Of a DNA stretch of 64,000 nt, positions 56,612 through 64,000 are shown piece by piece. Where the stretch lies: the NCBI RefSeq assembly GCF_012524205.1, contig NZ_JABACI010000004.1:310001-374000 (forward strand), in the 5' to 3' direction. The stretch is from Microbacterium salsuginis (lineage in GTDB: Bacteria > Actinomycetota > Actinomycetes > Actinomycetales > Microbacteriaceae). Position 1 is the stretch's first letter. Every line of letters starts with the position of its first letter. The notes below the pieces were generated by a model that saw nothing but the letters and a program-made list of their open reading frames with translations, did no database searches and was not told the origin of the DNA. The translations under genes and the position numbers were made by a program.

Positions 56612-57037
56612 ATGGATCTGCGTGTCGCAGCGTACGCGGTCATCCTCGATCAGGACGACCGGCTGCTGCTGGCGCACTGGAACGAGGGCCGGCGCGGGGC
56701 GTGGACGATGCCCGGCGGTGGGCTCGAGCCCGGCGAGGATCCCGAGGCCGCGGCACGTCGCGAGGTGAGGGAAGAGACCGGCTATCGCGTCACGGTCGAC
56801 CAGCTGCTCGGCATCCACTCCCGTGTCATCCCGGCCGGCAGACGTCTGACGCCTGGGCTGACCGAGCCCCTGCACACCCTCCGCATCGTGTACCGGGCGC
56901 ACGTCACCGGCGGCCGGCTGCGCAACGAGGTCGACGGCACGACCGATCGCGCCGAATGGTTCCCCCTCGCCGACGTGCGTGAACTGCAGCGGGTCAAGCT
57001 CGTCGACATCGCCCTCGAGATGGCGGGTCTGGTCTGA
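56612..57037 (+). CDS. Nudix hydrolase
   Basis: 141 residues. The Nudix box is intact, [18 protein letters not shown] continuing REETGY, with the metal-binding Glu residues in REVREE. Start [21 protein letters not shown]. Hydrolyses nucleoside diphosphates linked to another group; substrate unknown. TAGGGT at 56601-56606 lies five bases before the ATG, so probably leaderless. Convergent with the YbaK gene. Confidence 0.92.
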   Translation: MDLRVAAYAVILDQDDRLLLAHWNEGRRGAWTMPGGGLEPGEDPEAAARREVREETGYRVTVDQLLGIHSRVIPAGRRLTPGLTEPLHTLRIVYRAHVTGGRLRNEVDGTTDRAEWFPLADVRELQRVKLVDIALEMAGLV

Positions 57038-57052
57038 CGATTCCGGATGCCG

Positions 57053-57556
57053 CTACTCGAGCGGCTGCGAGATGTCGTCGACGGTCGCGCCGTACGCCTG
57101 AATGAGGGCGTCCGCGTCGACGAAGAGGCTGTAGCCGTGCGCCCCGGCGCCCATGGCGATGCGTCGGCCGGCGATCTGGGCGTCGGCGTACACGGGCCAA
57201 TCGTGGGTGCTTCCGAGCGGCACGATGGTGCCCCGCTCGTACCCGGTGGCGGCGAGAGCACGCTGCGGATCCGGCAACTGCAGCTTGTTGACACCGACCA
57301 CGGCCCGCAGCTTCGGCCACGAGATCGCGCGGTCCCCAGGGATCAGTGCGAACAGATACGTGTCGTCACTGCGCTTGACCACGAGTGTCTTCACGATGTC
57401 TGCGGGACGGATGCCGAGGATCGCGGCCGCCTCGGGAAGGCTGTGGGCAGCGGGCCGTTCCCTGATCTCGATCTCGAGCCCACGCGCGGCCGCCGCCGCG
57501 CGGACGCGATCGACGCCCTCGACCGGTTGCCCGAGCGAGGGTTCGGGCAGCGTCAT
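57053..57556 (-). CDS. YbaK/EbsC-family aminoacyl-tRNA deacylase
   Basis: 167 residues of the prolyl-tRNA editing (INS) superfamily. AAAILGIRPADIVKTLVVKR holds the conserved Lys, and LFALIPGDRAISWPKLRAVV and GYERGTIVPLGSTHDWPVYAD complete the fold. Related proteins hydrolyse mischarged Cys- or Ala-tRNA(Pro). Its ATG overlaps the upstream stop (TGATG), so it is coupled with the 194-residue protein gene. Confidence 0.9.
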   Translation of the reverse strand: MTLPEPSLGQPVEGVDRVRAAAAARGLEIEIRERPAAHSLPEAAAILGIRPADIVKTLVVKRSDDTYLFALIPGDRAISWPKLRAVVGVNKLQLPDPQRALAATGYERGTIVPLGSTHDWPVYADAQIAGRRIAMGAGAHGYSLFVDADALIQAYGATVDDISQPLE

Positions 57557-58140
57557 CACGCGTCGGGAGCGCGCAGCGGGTCGTCCGCGACCCAGAGCTC
57601 GTCGTCGGCACGGAGCGTCTGCCACGCGGCGTAGAGCACGCCGACGGCAGCGGCCACTCCGAGGATGATCGCGATCACACCACCGGCGCCCATCGCCTTC
57701 TTCTGCGGAGCCGCGCGGTCGAGCTTCGCCGACAGGAAGCGGCTCGCGTCGCGGGAGTACTTGTCGGCCTTCTTGGCGTACTTCTTCGAGTCCGGCATGG
57801 ACAGACCGCGTCCACTCGCCAGACGCGAGCGGGTGTCGTTCGCGGCATCCCACACCGACAACGCCGAGCCGACGACCGCGCCGGCGGCCGGGATCAGCGT
57901 GTCGCCGACCACCTGACGGCCGACCTTGACGCCCTTCTCGACATACGGCGCGGCGTACTTCTCGTACCCCGCCTGCACCTGCGGCGCGACGTGCTCGCGG
58001 CTGTAGTGACCCAGCTGTCGTCCGGCCTCGCGAGCGACCGTCGCGGCCTCGCCGACCAGCACCTGCTGTGTCTCCCACAGGTTCTCGGCCTGCTTCTGAA
58101 GCTTGTGGAGTTCCTTCTTGCGCTTGCGGCTGAGGCTCAC
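57556..58140 (-). CDS. Actinobacterial hypothetical protein with one transmembrane helix
   Basis: 194 residues. A basic N-terminus (SLSRKRKKELHKLQKQAE), long amphipathic helices (VATVAREAGRQLGHYSREH...), and a single C-terminal transmembrane helix (GGVIAIILGVAAAVGVLYAAW). No family recognised. GGAGGG lies before the ATG. First gene of a two-gene unit with ybaK; divergent from the cyclophilin gene. Confidence 0.75.
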   Translation of the reverse strand: MSLSRKRKKELHKLQKQAENLWETQQVLVGEAATVAREAGRQLGHYSREHVAPQVQAGYEKYAAPYVEKGVKVGRQVVGDTLIPAAGAVVGSALSVWDAANDTRSRLASGRGLSMPDSKKYAKKADKYSRDASRFLSAKLDRAAPQKKAMGAGGVIAIILGVAAAVGVLYAAWQTLRADDELWVADDPLRAPDA

Positions 58141-58235
58141 GGTGCCCTCCCTGTCGTGGGGATGTCGGTCTCCCCATCTTGCCAGACCGATGCCCGGACG
58201 GGAGGGGTTGCAGCGAACTCTGATTCAATGTATGA

Positions 58236-58808
58236 ATGCCCCTTCACACCGCAGTCGCAACCATTCATACCAACCACGGCGACATCGTCGTCAACCTCTT
58301 CGGCGACCAGGCCCCGCGCACCGTCCAGAACTTCATCGGACTGTCCGACGGCACCGGCTCGTGGACGCACCCCGCCACCGAAAAGCCCGGCGACGGCCCC
58401 CTGTACAAGGACGTCATCTTCCACCGCGTCATCTCGGGCTTCATGATCCAGGGCGGCGACCCTCTCGGCCAGGGCGTCGGCGGCCCCGGCTACACCTTCA
58501 ACGACGAGATCAGCCCTGAGCTCACGTTCACCGAGCCCTACAAGCTCGCCATGGCCAACGCCGGTCTGCGCCGCAACGCGATCACGGGCCAGGCCGAGGG
58601 CACCAACGGCTCCCAGTTCTTCATCACGGTCCCCGGCCAGGGCGGCCGCGGTCCGGAGTGGCTGCAGGGCAAGCACACGATCTTCGGAGAGGTCGCCGAC
58701 GACGCCTCCAAGGCCGTCGTCGACACGATCAGCGAGGTGCCGACGGCTGCCGGAGACCGTCCGGTCGAGCCGGTCGTCATCCAGTCGATCGACATCGTCG
58801 CGGTCTGA
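58236..58808 (+). CDS. Cyclophilin-type peptidyl-prolyl cis-trans isomerase
   Basis: 190 residues. Cyclophilin signature: VIFHRVISGFMIQGGDP, with catalytic Arg in FHRV, then AMANAGLRRNAITGQAEGTNGSQFFIT. No signal peptide, so cytoplasmic (PpiA-like). The segment near dnaA/gyrA commonly carries this gene. TTCAAT at 58224-58229 precedes the ATG by six bases, a possible leaderless promoter. Confidence 0.95.
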   Translation: MPLHTAVATIHTNHGDIVVNLFGDQAPRTVQNFIGLSDGTGSWTHPATEKPGDGPLYKDVIFHRVISGFMIQGGDPLGQGVGGPGYTFNDEISPELTFTEPYKLAMANAGLRRNAITGQAEGTNGSQFFITVPGQGGRGPEWLQGKHTIFGEVADDASKAVVDTISEVPTAAGDRPVEPVVIQSIDIVAV

Positions 58809-58832
58809 GCGCAGAGACCCGAGCCTCGCCGC

Positions 58833-59723
58833 GTGACCACCGACGACTTCCGTCGCAACCGCGACAACTTCTGCTACCGGCACCCCGATCGTCAGAGCTT
58901 CGTGCTCTGCCAGCGGTGCCTGCGCACCATCTGCCCCGAGTGCCAGACGCAGGGCGCGGTCGGTGTGGTGTGCCCGGAGTGCCTGCGTGAGCAGCAGCAG
59001 GCTCAGTCGCCTGCGCAGCGCAAGGCGGAGCGTCGGTGGTCACGGCCGCGGGCGGTGATCGTCAACGACGGTCGTCCGATCGTGACGTACACGATCATCG
59101 GGATCACGGCATTCGCGTACCTGCTGGGGCTCATCCCGGGCGTGGGCGATGCGGTCAAGCAGGCGTTGCTCTTCTGGGCGCCCCTGCTCTACCCGAACCT
59201 CAGCGGATCGTTCGAGCCGTGGCGGCTCCTGACAGGCGCGCTCGTCCACTCCTCGTTCTGGCACATCGGCCTGAATATGCTGGCGCTGTGGATGATCGGG
59301 CGCAGCCTCGAGCCGCTCCTCGGCCGCTGGCGCTTCATCACCCTGTACGCGCTGAGCACCCTCGGCGGGTCGGTCGCCGTGACGCTTCTGTCCTTCGGCA
59401 CGCCGGTGGTCGGGGCATCCGGTGCGATCTTCGGCCTGTTCGGTGCACTGCTCATCATCGGCCGGCACCTCGGCGCGAACATCGCCGGCATCGCGATCGT
59501 GCTCGGCATCAACCTGGTGATCGGATTCATCCCCGGATTCAACGTCTCGTGGCAGGCGCACATCGGAGGGCTCGTGGTGGGCCTGCTGGTGGCCTTCATC
59601 TTCACGCGCACGCGTGCGGCCCGGCAGCGGACGCTGCAGATCTGGCTGCTGGTCGCCGTCGGCGCCGGCCTCATCGCCGTGTTGTTCGTTCCGGTCTTCG
59701 CCCCGGCCCTCGTGCTGGGGTGA
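58833..59723 (+). CDS. Rhomboid-family intramembrane serine protease with N-terminal zinc-binding motif
   Basis: 296 residues. The N-terminal 45 residues contain a B-box-like Cys/His cluster (CYRHPDRQSFVLCQRCLR, then CPECQ and CPECL). The rhomboid core has six or seven helices with HSSFWHIGLNMLALWMIG, the nucleophile motif VGASGAIFGLFGAL and the catalytic His in WQAHIGGLVVG. Cleaves single-pass membrane proteins within the bilayer; substrates unknown. GTG start at 58833. Confidence 0.93.
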   Translation: MTTDDFRRNRDNFCYRHPDRQSFVLCQRCLRTICPECQTQGAVGVVCPECLREQQQAQSPAQRKAERRWSRPRAVIVNDGRPIVTYTIIGITAFAYLLGLIPGVGDAVKQALLFWAPLLYPNLSGSFEPWRLLTGALVHSSFWHIGLNMLALWMIGRSLEPLLGRWRFITLYALSTLGGSVAVTLLSFGTPVVGASGAIFGLFGALLIIGRHLGANIAGIAIVLGINLVIGFIPGFNVSWQAHIGGLVVGLLVAFIFTRTRAARQRTLQIWLLVAVGAGLIAVLFVPVFAPALVLG

Positions 59724-59733
59724 CGACGGGGAG

Positions 59734-59754
59734 TTATCCACAGGTTCATCCACA
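59734..59754 (+). promoter_or_regulatory. Pair of DnaA boxes downstream of the rhomboid gene
   Basis: Perfect TTATCCACA (59734-59742) and one-mismatch TCATCCACA (59746-59754), same orientation and 12 bp apart. Between two convergent genes. Confidence 0.55.
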
Positions 59755-59767
59755 GGTGGGGAGAATC

Positions 59768-59790
59768 ACACCTGTGTAATTCACAGGTGT
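59768..59790. repeat. Palindrome next to the DnaA boxes
   Basis: ACACCTGTG / CACAGGTGT, 9-bp arms with a TAATT centre, immediately followed by two GTTAAC palindromes (59790-59795 and 59801-59806). The block is strikingly AT-rich for this genome. Confidence 0.6.
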
Positions 59791-59813
59791 TAACAGAGTT
59801 GTTAACAACTCAA

Positions 59814-59840
59814 AAGCCCCGGTCACAAGGGCCGGGGCTT
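59814..59840 (-). terminator. crgA terminator (bidirectional)
   Basis: Stem AAGCCCCGG / CCGGGGCTT with a 9-base loop. On the minus strand it is followed by TTTTG, giving a good Rho-independent terminator for crgA. Confidence 0.75.
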
Positions 59841-59857
59841 CTGCGTGGATGGGGTCG

Positions 59858-60097
59858 TTATCGCCAGCGCGTCGTCATCAGGAAGCCGATGAACGCGATG
59901 CCGAAGCCGATCACGAGGTTCCAGGCGTCGATGCCGGGAATCGGGTACTGCATGCCGCTCAGGTAGAAGACGAGGATCCACACCAGACCGATCAGCATGA
60001 GGCCGATCATGATGGGCTTGAACCACACCGGGTTGGGTGCAGCTTCGCCTTCTGCGCGCTCGACGAGCGAGTCGTCGTCTTTGCCGGGTCGTGCCAT
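59858..60097 (-). CDS. crgA: Cell-division protein CrgA
   Basis: 79 residues with two transmembrane helices (WFKPIMIGLMLIGLVWILVF and NLVIGFGIAFIGFLM) and the connecting YLSGMQYPIPGI loop typical of CrgA/UPF0233. Recruits FtsI and other septal proteins in Actinobacteria. TAGACT (60104-60109, minus strand) lies six bases before the ATG, so the mRNA is probably leaderless; divergent from the sortase gene with only about 50 bp between. Confidence 0.95.
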   Translation of the reverse strand: MARPGKDDDSLVERAEGEAAPNPVWFKPIMIGLMLIGLVWILVFYLSGMQYPIPGIDAWNLVIGFGIAFIGFLMTTRWR

Positions 60098-60139
60098 GCG
60101 AAGAGTCTAACTGCCAGCCGCGCCACAGCATGCGCTGAC

Positions 60140-60145
60140 TAGACT
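60140..60145 (+). promoter_or_regulatory. -10 box of a leaderless sortase transcript
   Basis: TAGACT, six bases before the sortase GTG at 60152; mirror of the crgA -10 on the other strand. Confidence 0.55.
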
Positions 60146-60151
60146 CCCCCT

Positions 60152-60946
60152 GTGGAGGAAGCACTGGCAACCGCGGGGGGCGGGGACCTCCGTACCCGAT
60201 CACGGCGACGCCCGCGCCGGCGAACATCGGTCATCGGCGTGCTCGGCGAGCTGCTCATCACCGCCGGCGTCATCGTGCTGCTCTACGTGGCGTGGCAGCT
60301 GTGGCTGGGCGACGTGATCTACGGAGCGCAGCGGAATGCGATGGGCCAGGAGCTCTCAGAGCAGTGGCAGCAGGAGTACGAAGCGAGCGACCCCGCGCCG
60401 GTCGCGACGGATGAGCCCGAGCCGGCCGGACCGGTCACGGCCGAGCCACCGATCCTCCCCGAGCCCGGCGACGCCGAGATCTTCGCGACCATGCGCATCC
60501 CGCGCTTTGGCTCGGACTACGTCGTGCCGATGGCCGGCGGCGTCTCACCTGCACGCACCCTCGACACCATCGGCATCGGGCACTACCCGGGCACGAGCAT
60601 GCCCGGTGAGCCCGGCAACTTCGCCGTGGCCGCGCACCGCACGACGTTCGGAGCGCCGTTCAACCGCATCGCGGAGCTCCACGTGGGTGACGCGATCGTG
60701 GTCGAAACGCGCGCGGGCTGGTACACCTATCGCTTCCGCAGTCTCGAGTATGTGACTCCGAAGGAGGTCGAAGTGCTGCTGCCCGTCCCGCAGGCGATGG
60801 ATGTCCCCGCGGGCACGCCGTACATCACGATGACCAGCTGCAGCCCGAAGTTCTCGCTGGCGGAGCGTATCGTGGGATATGGCGTGTTCGAGTCTTTCAC
60901 TCCGATGCATGCCGGCCCTCCGGCATCCCTCCAGGCGGTGACCTGA
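60152..60946 (+). CDS. Class E sortase
   Basis: 264 residues. Basic N-terminus, transmembrane anchor (LGELLITAGVIVLLYVAW), a linker, then the sortase domain: catalytic His in AVAAHRTTFG, Cys in ITMTSCSPKFS, and Arg in LAERIVGYG. Class E enzymes recognise LAxTG, which fits the LATTG protein at 13896. GTG start with leaderless -10. The stop overlaps the next start (TGATG). Confidence 0.93.
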   Translation: MEEALATAGGGDLRTRSRRRPRRRTSVIGVLGELLITAGVIVLLYVAWQLWLGDVIYGAQRNAMGQELSEQWQQEYEASDPAPVATDEPEPAGPVTAEPPILPEPGDAEIFATMRIPRFGSDYVVPMAGGVSPARTLDTIGIGHYPGTSMPGEPGNFAVAAHRTTFGAPFNRIAELHVGDAIVVETRAGWYTYRFRSLEYVTPKEVEVLLPVPQAMDVPAGTPYITMTSCSPKFSLAERIVGYGVFESFTPMHAGPPASLQAVT

Positions 60947-61101
60947 TGTACGCAGGACTGTGGCGGATCCTTCCCGGGCCCTGGTGGGTGCGCGTGATCA
61001 TCCTCCTCGTGGTGGTCGCGGCGGTGCTCTACGGGCTCTTCTTCTACGCGTTCCCGTGGGTGAGCCAGTTCGTCAACCCGCAGGAAGTGACCGTCGAGTG
61101 A
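60946..61101 (+). CDS. 51-residue single-pass membrane protein between sortase and pabA
   Basis: MYAGLWRILPGPWWVRVII followed by a hydrophobic helix (LLVVVAAVLYGLFFYAF) and a short acidic tail. Its ATG overlaps the sortase stop and its stop overlaps the pabA GTG (GTGA), so it is translationally locked into the operon. A small protein of this type at this place is frequent in Micrococcales; function unknown. Confidence 0.8.
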   Translation: MYAGLWRILPGPWWVRVIILLVVVAAVLYGLFFYAFPWVSQFVNPQEVTVE

Positions 61102-61727
61102 CGGCCGCGCCGATCCTCGTCGTCGACAACCACGACAGCTTCGTCCACACCCTGGTGGGCTATCTCCACGAACTCGGTGCCGACACCGACATGGTCGAGG
61201 CCGATGCCGTCGACGACGCGGCGGCCGCGATCACGGGGCGCGCGGGCGTGCTCGTCTCGCCGGGTCCGGGCGCTCCCGCCGACGCCGGCGCGTCGATCGC
61301 GGTGGTGCGCGCGGCTGCGGAGTCCGGCATCCCGCTGCTCGGTGTCTGTCTCGGCCACCAGGCCATCGCCGAGGCCTTCGGCGCGCGCGTCGATCATGCT
61401 CCCGAGCTCATGCACGGCATGACGTCGCTCGTCAGCCACGACGGCGGGCCGCTGTACTCCGGGCTGCCCGACCCGTTCACGGCGACGCGGTACCACTCGC
61501 TCTCCATCGTGCCCGAGACGCTGCCCAGCGAGCTCGTCGTGACCAGCCGCACGGCGGGCGGCGTGATCATGGGCGTCGCACACCGCACGTCACCGATCCA
61601 GGGTGTGCAGTTCCATCCCGAGAGCGTGCTCACCGAGGGCGGCCATCGACTGCTGGGCAATTGGCTCGCGACGGTGGGATTCCCGGATGCCGCGGCCCGC
61701 GGCGCGCAGCTCAGCCCGCGCCGTTGA
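61098..61727 (+). CDS. pabA: Class I glutamine amidotransferase (anthranilate/aminodeoxychorismate synthase component II)
   Basis: 209 residues. ILVVDNHDSFVHTLVGYL, the nucleophile motif GVCLGHQAIAEAFG with Cys, and the His-Glu dyad in VQFHPESVLT. Supplies ammonia from glutamine to a chorismate-using partner; none is adjacent, so pabA versus trpG cannot be decided from sequence, though this location is usually annotated pabA. GTG start overlaps the preceding small gene. Confidence 0.88.
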   Translation: MTAAPILVVDNHDSFVHTLVGYLHELGADTDMVEADAVDDAAAAITGRAGVLVSPGPGAPADAGASIAVVRAAAESGIPLLGVCLGHQAIAEAFGARVDHAPELMHGMTSLVSHDGGPLYSGLPDPFTATRYHSLSIVPETLPSELVVTSRTAGGVIMGVAHRTSPIQGVQFHPESVLTEGGHRLLGNWLATVGFPDAAARGAQLSPRR

Positions 61728-61731
61728 GCCT

Positions 61732-61849
61732 CCGGTCGTTGAGCGAAGGGCGCTCTGGCGCCCGAGACGAAACGCAGTGGCTGACGTATCAGGTCGGCTG
61801 GAGGCGTTTCGTCTCTGCGTTTCGACTCGCAAGCTCGCTCAACGACCGG
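61732..61849. repeat. Long inverted-repeat element between pabA and pknB
   Basis: Outer arms CCGGTCGTTGAGCGA (61732-61746) and TCGCTCAACGACCGG (61835-61849), perfect 15 bp. Inner arms GAGACGAAACGC (61764-61775) and GCGTTTCGTCTC (61804-61815). Total 118 bp, no coding capacity. Shares words with the element between gyrB and gyrA. It may also act as a bidirectional terminator for the convergent genes. Confidence 0.8.
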
Positions 61850-61856
61850 GGCATCG

Positions 61857-63557
61857 TCACGTGCCGGAGCAGAACGTCAGCGTGATCTCGGAGTGCACCG
61901 GCACATCGCCCGGCGCGAGCGATTGCGCCGACACGGTGGGCGGCGACGAGGCCGGGCAGTTCGGATCCTCCTGCGTGAGGACGGTCAGCTCGACCTCCTC
62001 GAGGTCCCGCGTCGCGGCCTCGACGGTGTAGCCTCGCACGTCCGAGATCGTGACCCGACCCGAGGCGACGACGAGGTTCACCGTCGTTCCGGCGGGGACG
62101 TTCGCGCCCTCGGTCTGGTCGGCCGAGATGACGGTGCCGCCCGTCAGGCCGGGGTCGTTGCGCTGCGTGATCGTGCCGAGCGCGAGGCCGGCTTCTGCGA
62201 GGGCGGTGGTGGCGGCATCCTGCGACAGTCCTGCCAGGGGCGGGACCGTCGACATCTCCTGCCCTGTCGAGACGTAGACGCGCACCTCCTGCTCGGGGGT
62301 CACCGACGTCCCGGCGGCCGGATCGGTGCGGATGACATTTCCCTCCGCGACCTCCGTGCTCGCCTCTTCGTCCTGGATCGCGAGCAGGTCGTGCTCGGCG
62401 AGCTCCTCGTTCGCGCGTTCGTAGGTCATTCCGGCCACATCGGGCACGATGCGCACGTTGGCCGGCAGATCGTCGCCCGGCTGGATCGTGAGCACCCAGA
62501 ACAGCAGGGAGATGAGCAGTACCGCCAGCAGCCCGACGCCGGCCCAGATCCACGCGACCGGCGGTCCGGCCTGCGTGCGCTTCATGGTGGTGTCGGTGCT
62601 CAGCTGCCGGAGCGAGCGGGCCGTCTCGGCCGCCTGCTTCGGGTTGGGCCCGTAGAGCTCGCTCGTGAGCGCCCCCACCTGGCGCTTGGACGGCTGACGA
62701 CCGTCCACCGTCGCGTCCAGAGCCTCACGGAAGCCGCCGGCGTCCTGGTAGCGCTGGAAGGGGTCCTTGGCGAGGGCGCGCAGCGCGACCGTGTCGAGCG
62801 CGCGCGGCACCGTCTCGTTGACCTCTGACGGCGGCACCGGGGCCTCGCTGACGTGCTGGTACGCCACGGCCACCGGTGACTCGCCGCGGAACGGCTGCCG
62901 GCCGGTGAGCAGTTCGTAGAGCACGACACCCGTCGAGTACAGGTCGGCGCGGGCGTCGACGGGCTCGCCCTTGGCCTGCTCGGGCGAGAAGTAGGCGGCG
63001 GTGCCGAGGATCTGCGTCGTCTCAGCGACCGTCGAGGAGCTGTCGGACACGGCACGGGCGATGCCGAAGTCCATGACCTTCACCTGGCCGGCGTCGGTGA
63101 CCATGACGTTGCCGGGCTTGATGTCGCGGTGGACGACGCCGGCGCGATGCGAGTACTCGAGCGCCTCGAGGATGCCGTCGACATAGCGGACGGCATCCGT
63201 CACCGGGACCGGGCCCGCCGAGATGATGTCCTTGAGCAGATGCCCCTTGACCAGCTCCATGACGATGAACGGCACGGGGCGCACCACGCCGTCCGGACCG
63301 GTCAGCGAGTCCTCCCCCGCGTCGTACACGCGCACGATCGTCGGATGGGCCATCCTCGAGGCGGCCTGCGCCTCGAGACGGAACCGCGTGCGGAAGGCGT
63401 TGTCGTCGGCGAGTTCGCGATCGAGGATCTTGATCGCCACTTCGCGCCCGAGGGTGACGTCGTACCCGCGATAGACGCTGGCCATGCCGCCACGACCGAT
63501 GGCCTCGTCGACGCGATAGCGTCCCGAAAGCACGCGCGGCTCAGCTGTCACAGTCAC
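61857..63557 (-). CDS. pknB: PASTA-domain serine/threonine protein kinase PknB
   Basis: 566 residues. Kinase domain 1-270: GRGGMASVYRGYD (P-loop), VAIKIL (Lys), VVHRDIKPGNVM (catalytic loop), KVMDFGIARA (DFG) and an activation-loop ILGTAAYFSPEQ. A juxtamembrane stretch, a transmembrane helix at about 345-365 (WIWAGVGLLAVLLISLLFWVL) and three extracellular PASTA repeats follow; the last has a Cys pair (NCPASS, FCSGT). Binds muropeptides or lipid II and controls cell-wall growth and division. Confidence 0.97.
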   Translation of the reverse strand: MTVTAEPRVLSGRYRVDEAIGRGGMASVYRGYDVTLGREVAIKILDRELADDNAFRTRFRLEAQAASRMAHPTIVRVYDAGEDSLTGPDGVVRPVPFIVMELVKGHLLKDIISAGPVPVTDAVRYVDGILEALEYSHRAGVVHRDIKPGNVMVTDAGQVKVMDFGIARAVSDSSSTVAETTQILGTAAYFSPEQAKGEPVDARADLYSTGVVLYELLTGRQPFRGESPVAVAYQHVSEAPVPPSEVNETVPRALDTVALRALAKDPFQRYQDAGGFREALDATVDGRQPSKRQVGALTSELYGPNPKQAAETARSLRQLSTDTTMKRTQAGPPVAWIWAGVGLLAVLLISLLFWVLTIQPGDDLPANVRIVPDVAGMTYERANEELAEHDLLAIQDEEASTEVAEGNVIRTDPAAGTSVTPEQEVRVYVSTGQEMSTVPPLAGLSQDAATTALAEAGLALGTITQRNDPGLTGGTVISADQTEGANVPAGTTVNLVVASGRVTISDVRGYTVEAATRDLEEVELTVLTQEDPNCPASSPPTVSAQSLAPGDVPVHSEITLTFCSGT

Positions 63558-63630
63558 TCCCCTGCGTGGAACATCAGCCAGACTATCCGAGCGCGAGCGG
63601 GCCGCACGTCAGCGCGGCCCGCCCGGACGC

Positions 63631-64000
63631 TCAACCCTCGTCGTCGGTCTCGGGTTGGGGTGTAGGCGTTGCGACAGGCTGGATGGTGGCCGTCGCCTCG
63701 CCGGATGCCCCGGACGTGCGGTCGCCCGAGGGGCCGCCTGTGCAGGTGACGGTGTAGGTGACGATGACCGTTCCACTCGTGACGTTCGCCGGCACGGTGA
63801 TCTGCGAGTTCCGCTCCGAGCCGCCGAATGCAGAGCTCGACTGGCCGTTCGGGAACGTGCCCACCGACGTCGTGAAGTTGTAGGCGCTCGGCGACCCCTC
63901 GCCCGGAGGGCAGGTGTAGCCGGGCCAGCTGACTCCGATGGAGCCACCGGGCGCGACCGTCGCCGCGTCGAGCGTCGGGTTGCCCGGGGTCGGCATGGCG
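63631..64000 (-). CDS. C-terminal part of a larger protein, probably PknA (5' end beyond window)
   Basis: The reading frame is open at the right edge; 123 codons are seen. The visible part is an Ig-like extracytoplasmic domain (PTLDAATVAPGGSIGVSWPG ... ITVPANVTSGTVIVTYTVTC) with a Cys pair (YTCPPG, VTCTGG), then a Pro/Thr tail. In Actinobacteria the gene upstream of pknB is usually pknA, whose extracellular tail varies, so pknA is the best guess; the kinase part itself is not visible. Confidence 0.55.
   Translation of the reverse strand, partial: AMPTPGNPTLDAATVAPGGSIGVSWPGYTCPPGEGSPSAYNFTTSVGTFPNGQSSSAFGGSERNSQITVPANVTSGTVIVTYTVTCTGGPSGDRTSGASGEATATIQPVATPTPQPETDDEG

Overview
The window is about 64 kb of high-GC actinobacterial chromosome around the replication origin. 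Several features point to Microbacteriaceae, most likely Microbacterium or a close relative: the order rpmH-rnpA-yidD-yidC-jag-rsmG-parA-parB on one side of dnaA and dnaN-recF-dciA-gyrB-gyrA-DUF3566-tRNA-Ile-tRNA-Ala on the other; the crgA, class E sortase, pabA and pknB block after gyrA; many TANNNT-type -10 boxes lying only 5-7 nt before a start codon (leaderless mRNAs); and a strong GC bias at third codon positions. The genus is an inference from gene order and composition, not from a search.

Layout. 1-10.8 kb: small metabolic and regulatory genes (disulfide oxidoreductase cut by the left edge, VOC protein with a divergent HxlR regulator, RidA, amidohydrolase, PhzF, ECF41 sigma factor, OhrR-type MarR, alpha/beta hydrolase with a divergent GntR regulator, MFS transporter). 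10.8-17.5 kb: dnaB and the rpsF-ssb-rpsR-rplI operon, separated by two divergently transcribed surface-protein genes, one with 19 TDP tripeptides and an LATTG sorting signal. 17.7-31 kb: a glycosyltransferase/membrane/hydrolase operon, a GT4 glycosyltransferase, an FBP-domain protein, a zinc alcohol dehydrogenase, an HxlR/azoreductase pair, the CCA-adding enzyme and a methyltransferase. 29-37 kb: DUF6049-murJ-trxB-trxA, an ECF42 sigma factor, and parB-parA. 38.7-42.5 kb: a gene-free region with several parS sites, a decayed tandem array of about 65-bp units and a diverged 480-bp duplication. 42.5-45.7 kb: rsmG, jag, yidC, yidD, rnpA, rpmH. 45.7-47.9 kb: dnaA with its promoter and oriC. 47.9-56.4 kb: dnaN, recF, dciA, gyrB, gyrA, DUF3566, two tRNAs. 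56.6-64 kb: Nudix, YbaK, cyclophilin, rhomboid protease, crgA, class E sortase, pabA, pknB and a fragment that is probably the end of pknA.

How it fits together. This is the replication, segregation and envelope core of the chromosome: initiation (DnaA, DnaB, DciA, oriC), clamp and repair (DnaN, RecF, Ssb), topology (gyrase), segregation (ParA/ParB/parS), RNA and ribosome genes, membrane insertion (YidC), peptidoglycan lipid II flipping (MurJ), division (CrgA) and PASTA kinase signalling. The class E sortase at 60 kb is a plausible partner for the LATTG protein at 14 kb.

No complete defence system, prophage, insertion sequence or CRISPR array is visible. The most unusual part is the parS-rich gene-free segment upstream of parA, together with a family of decayed GTTGAGCGA/GAGTAGCGA-type repeats that recurs between gyrB and gyrA and between pabA and pknB.
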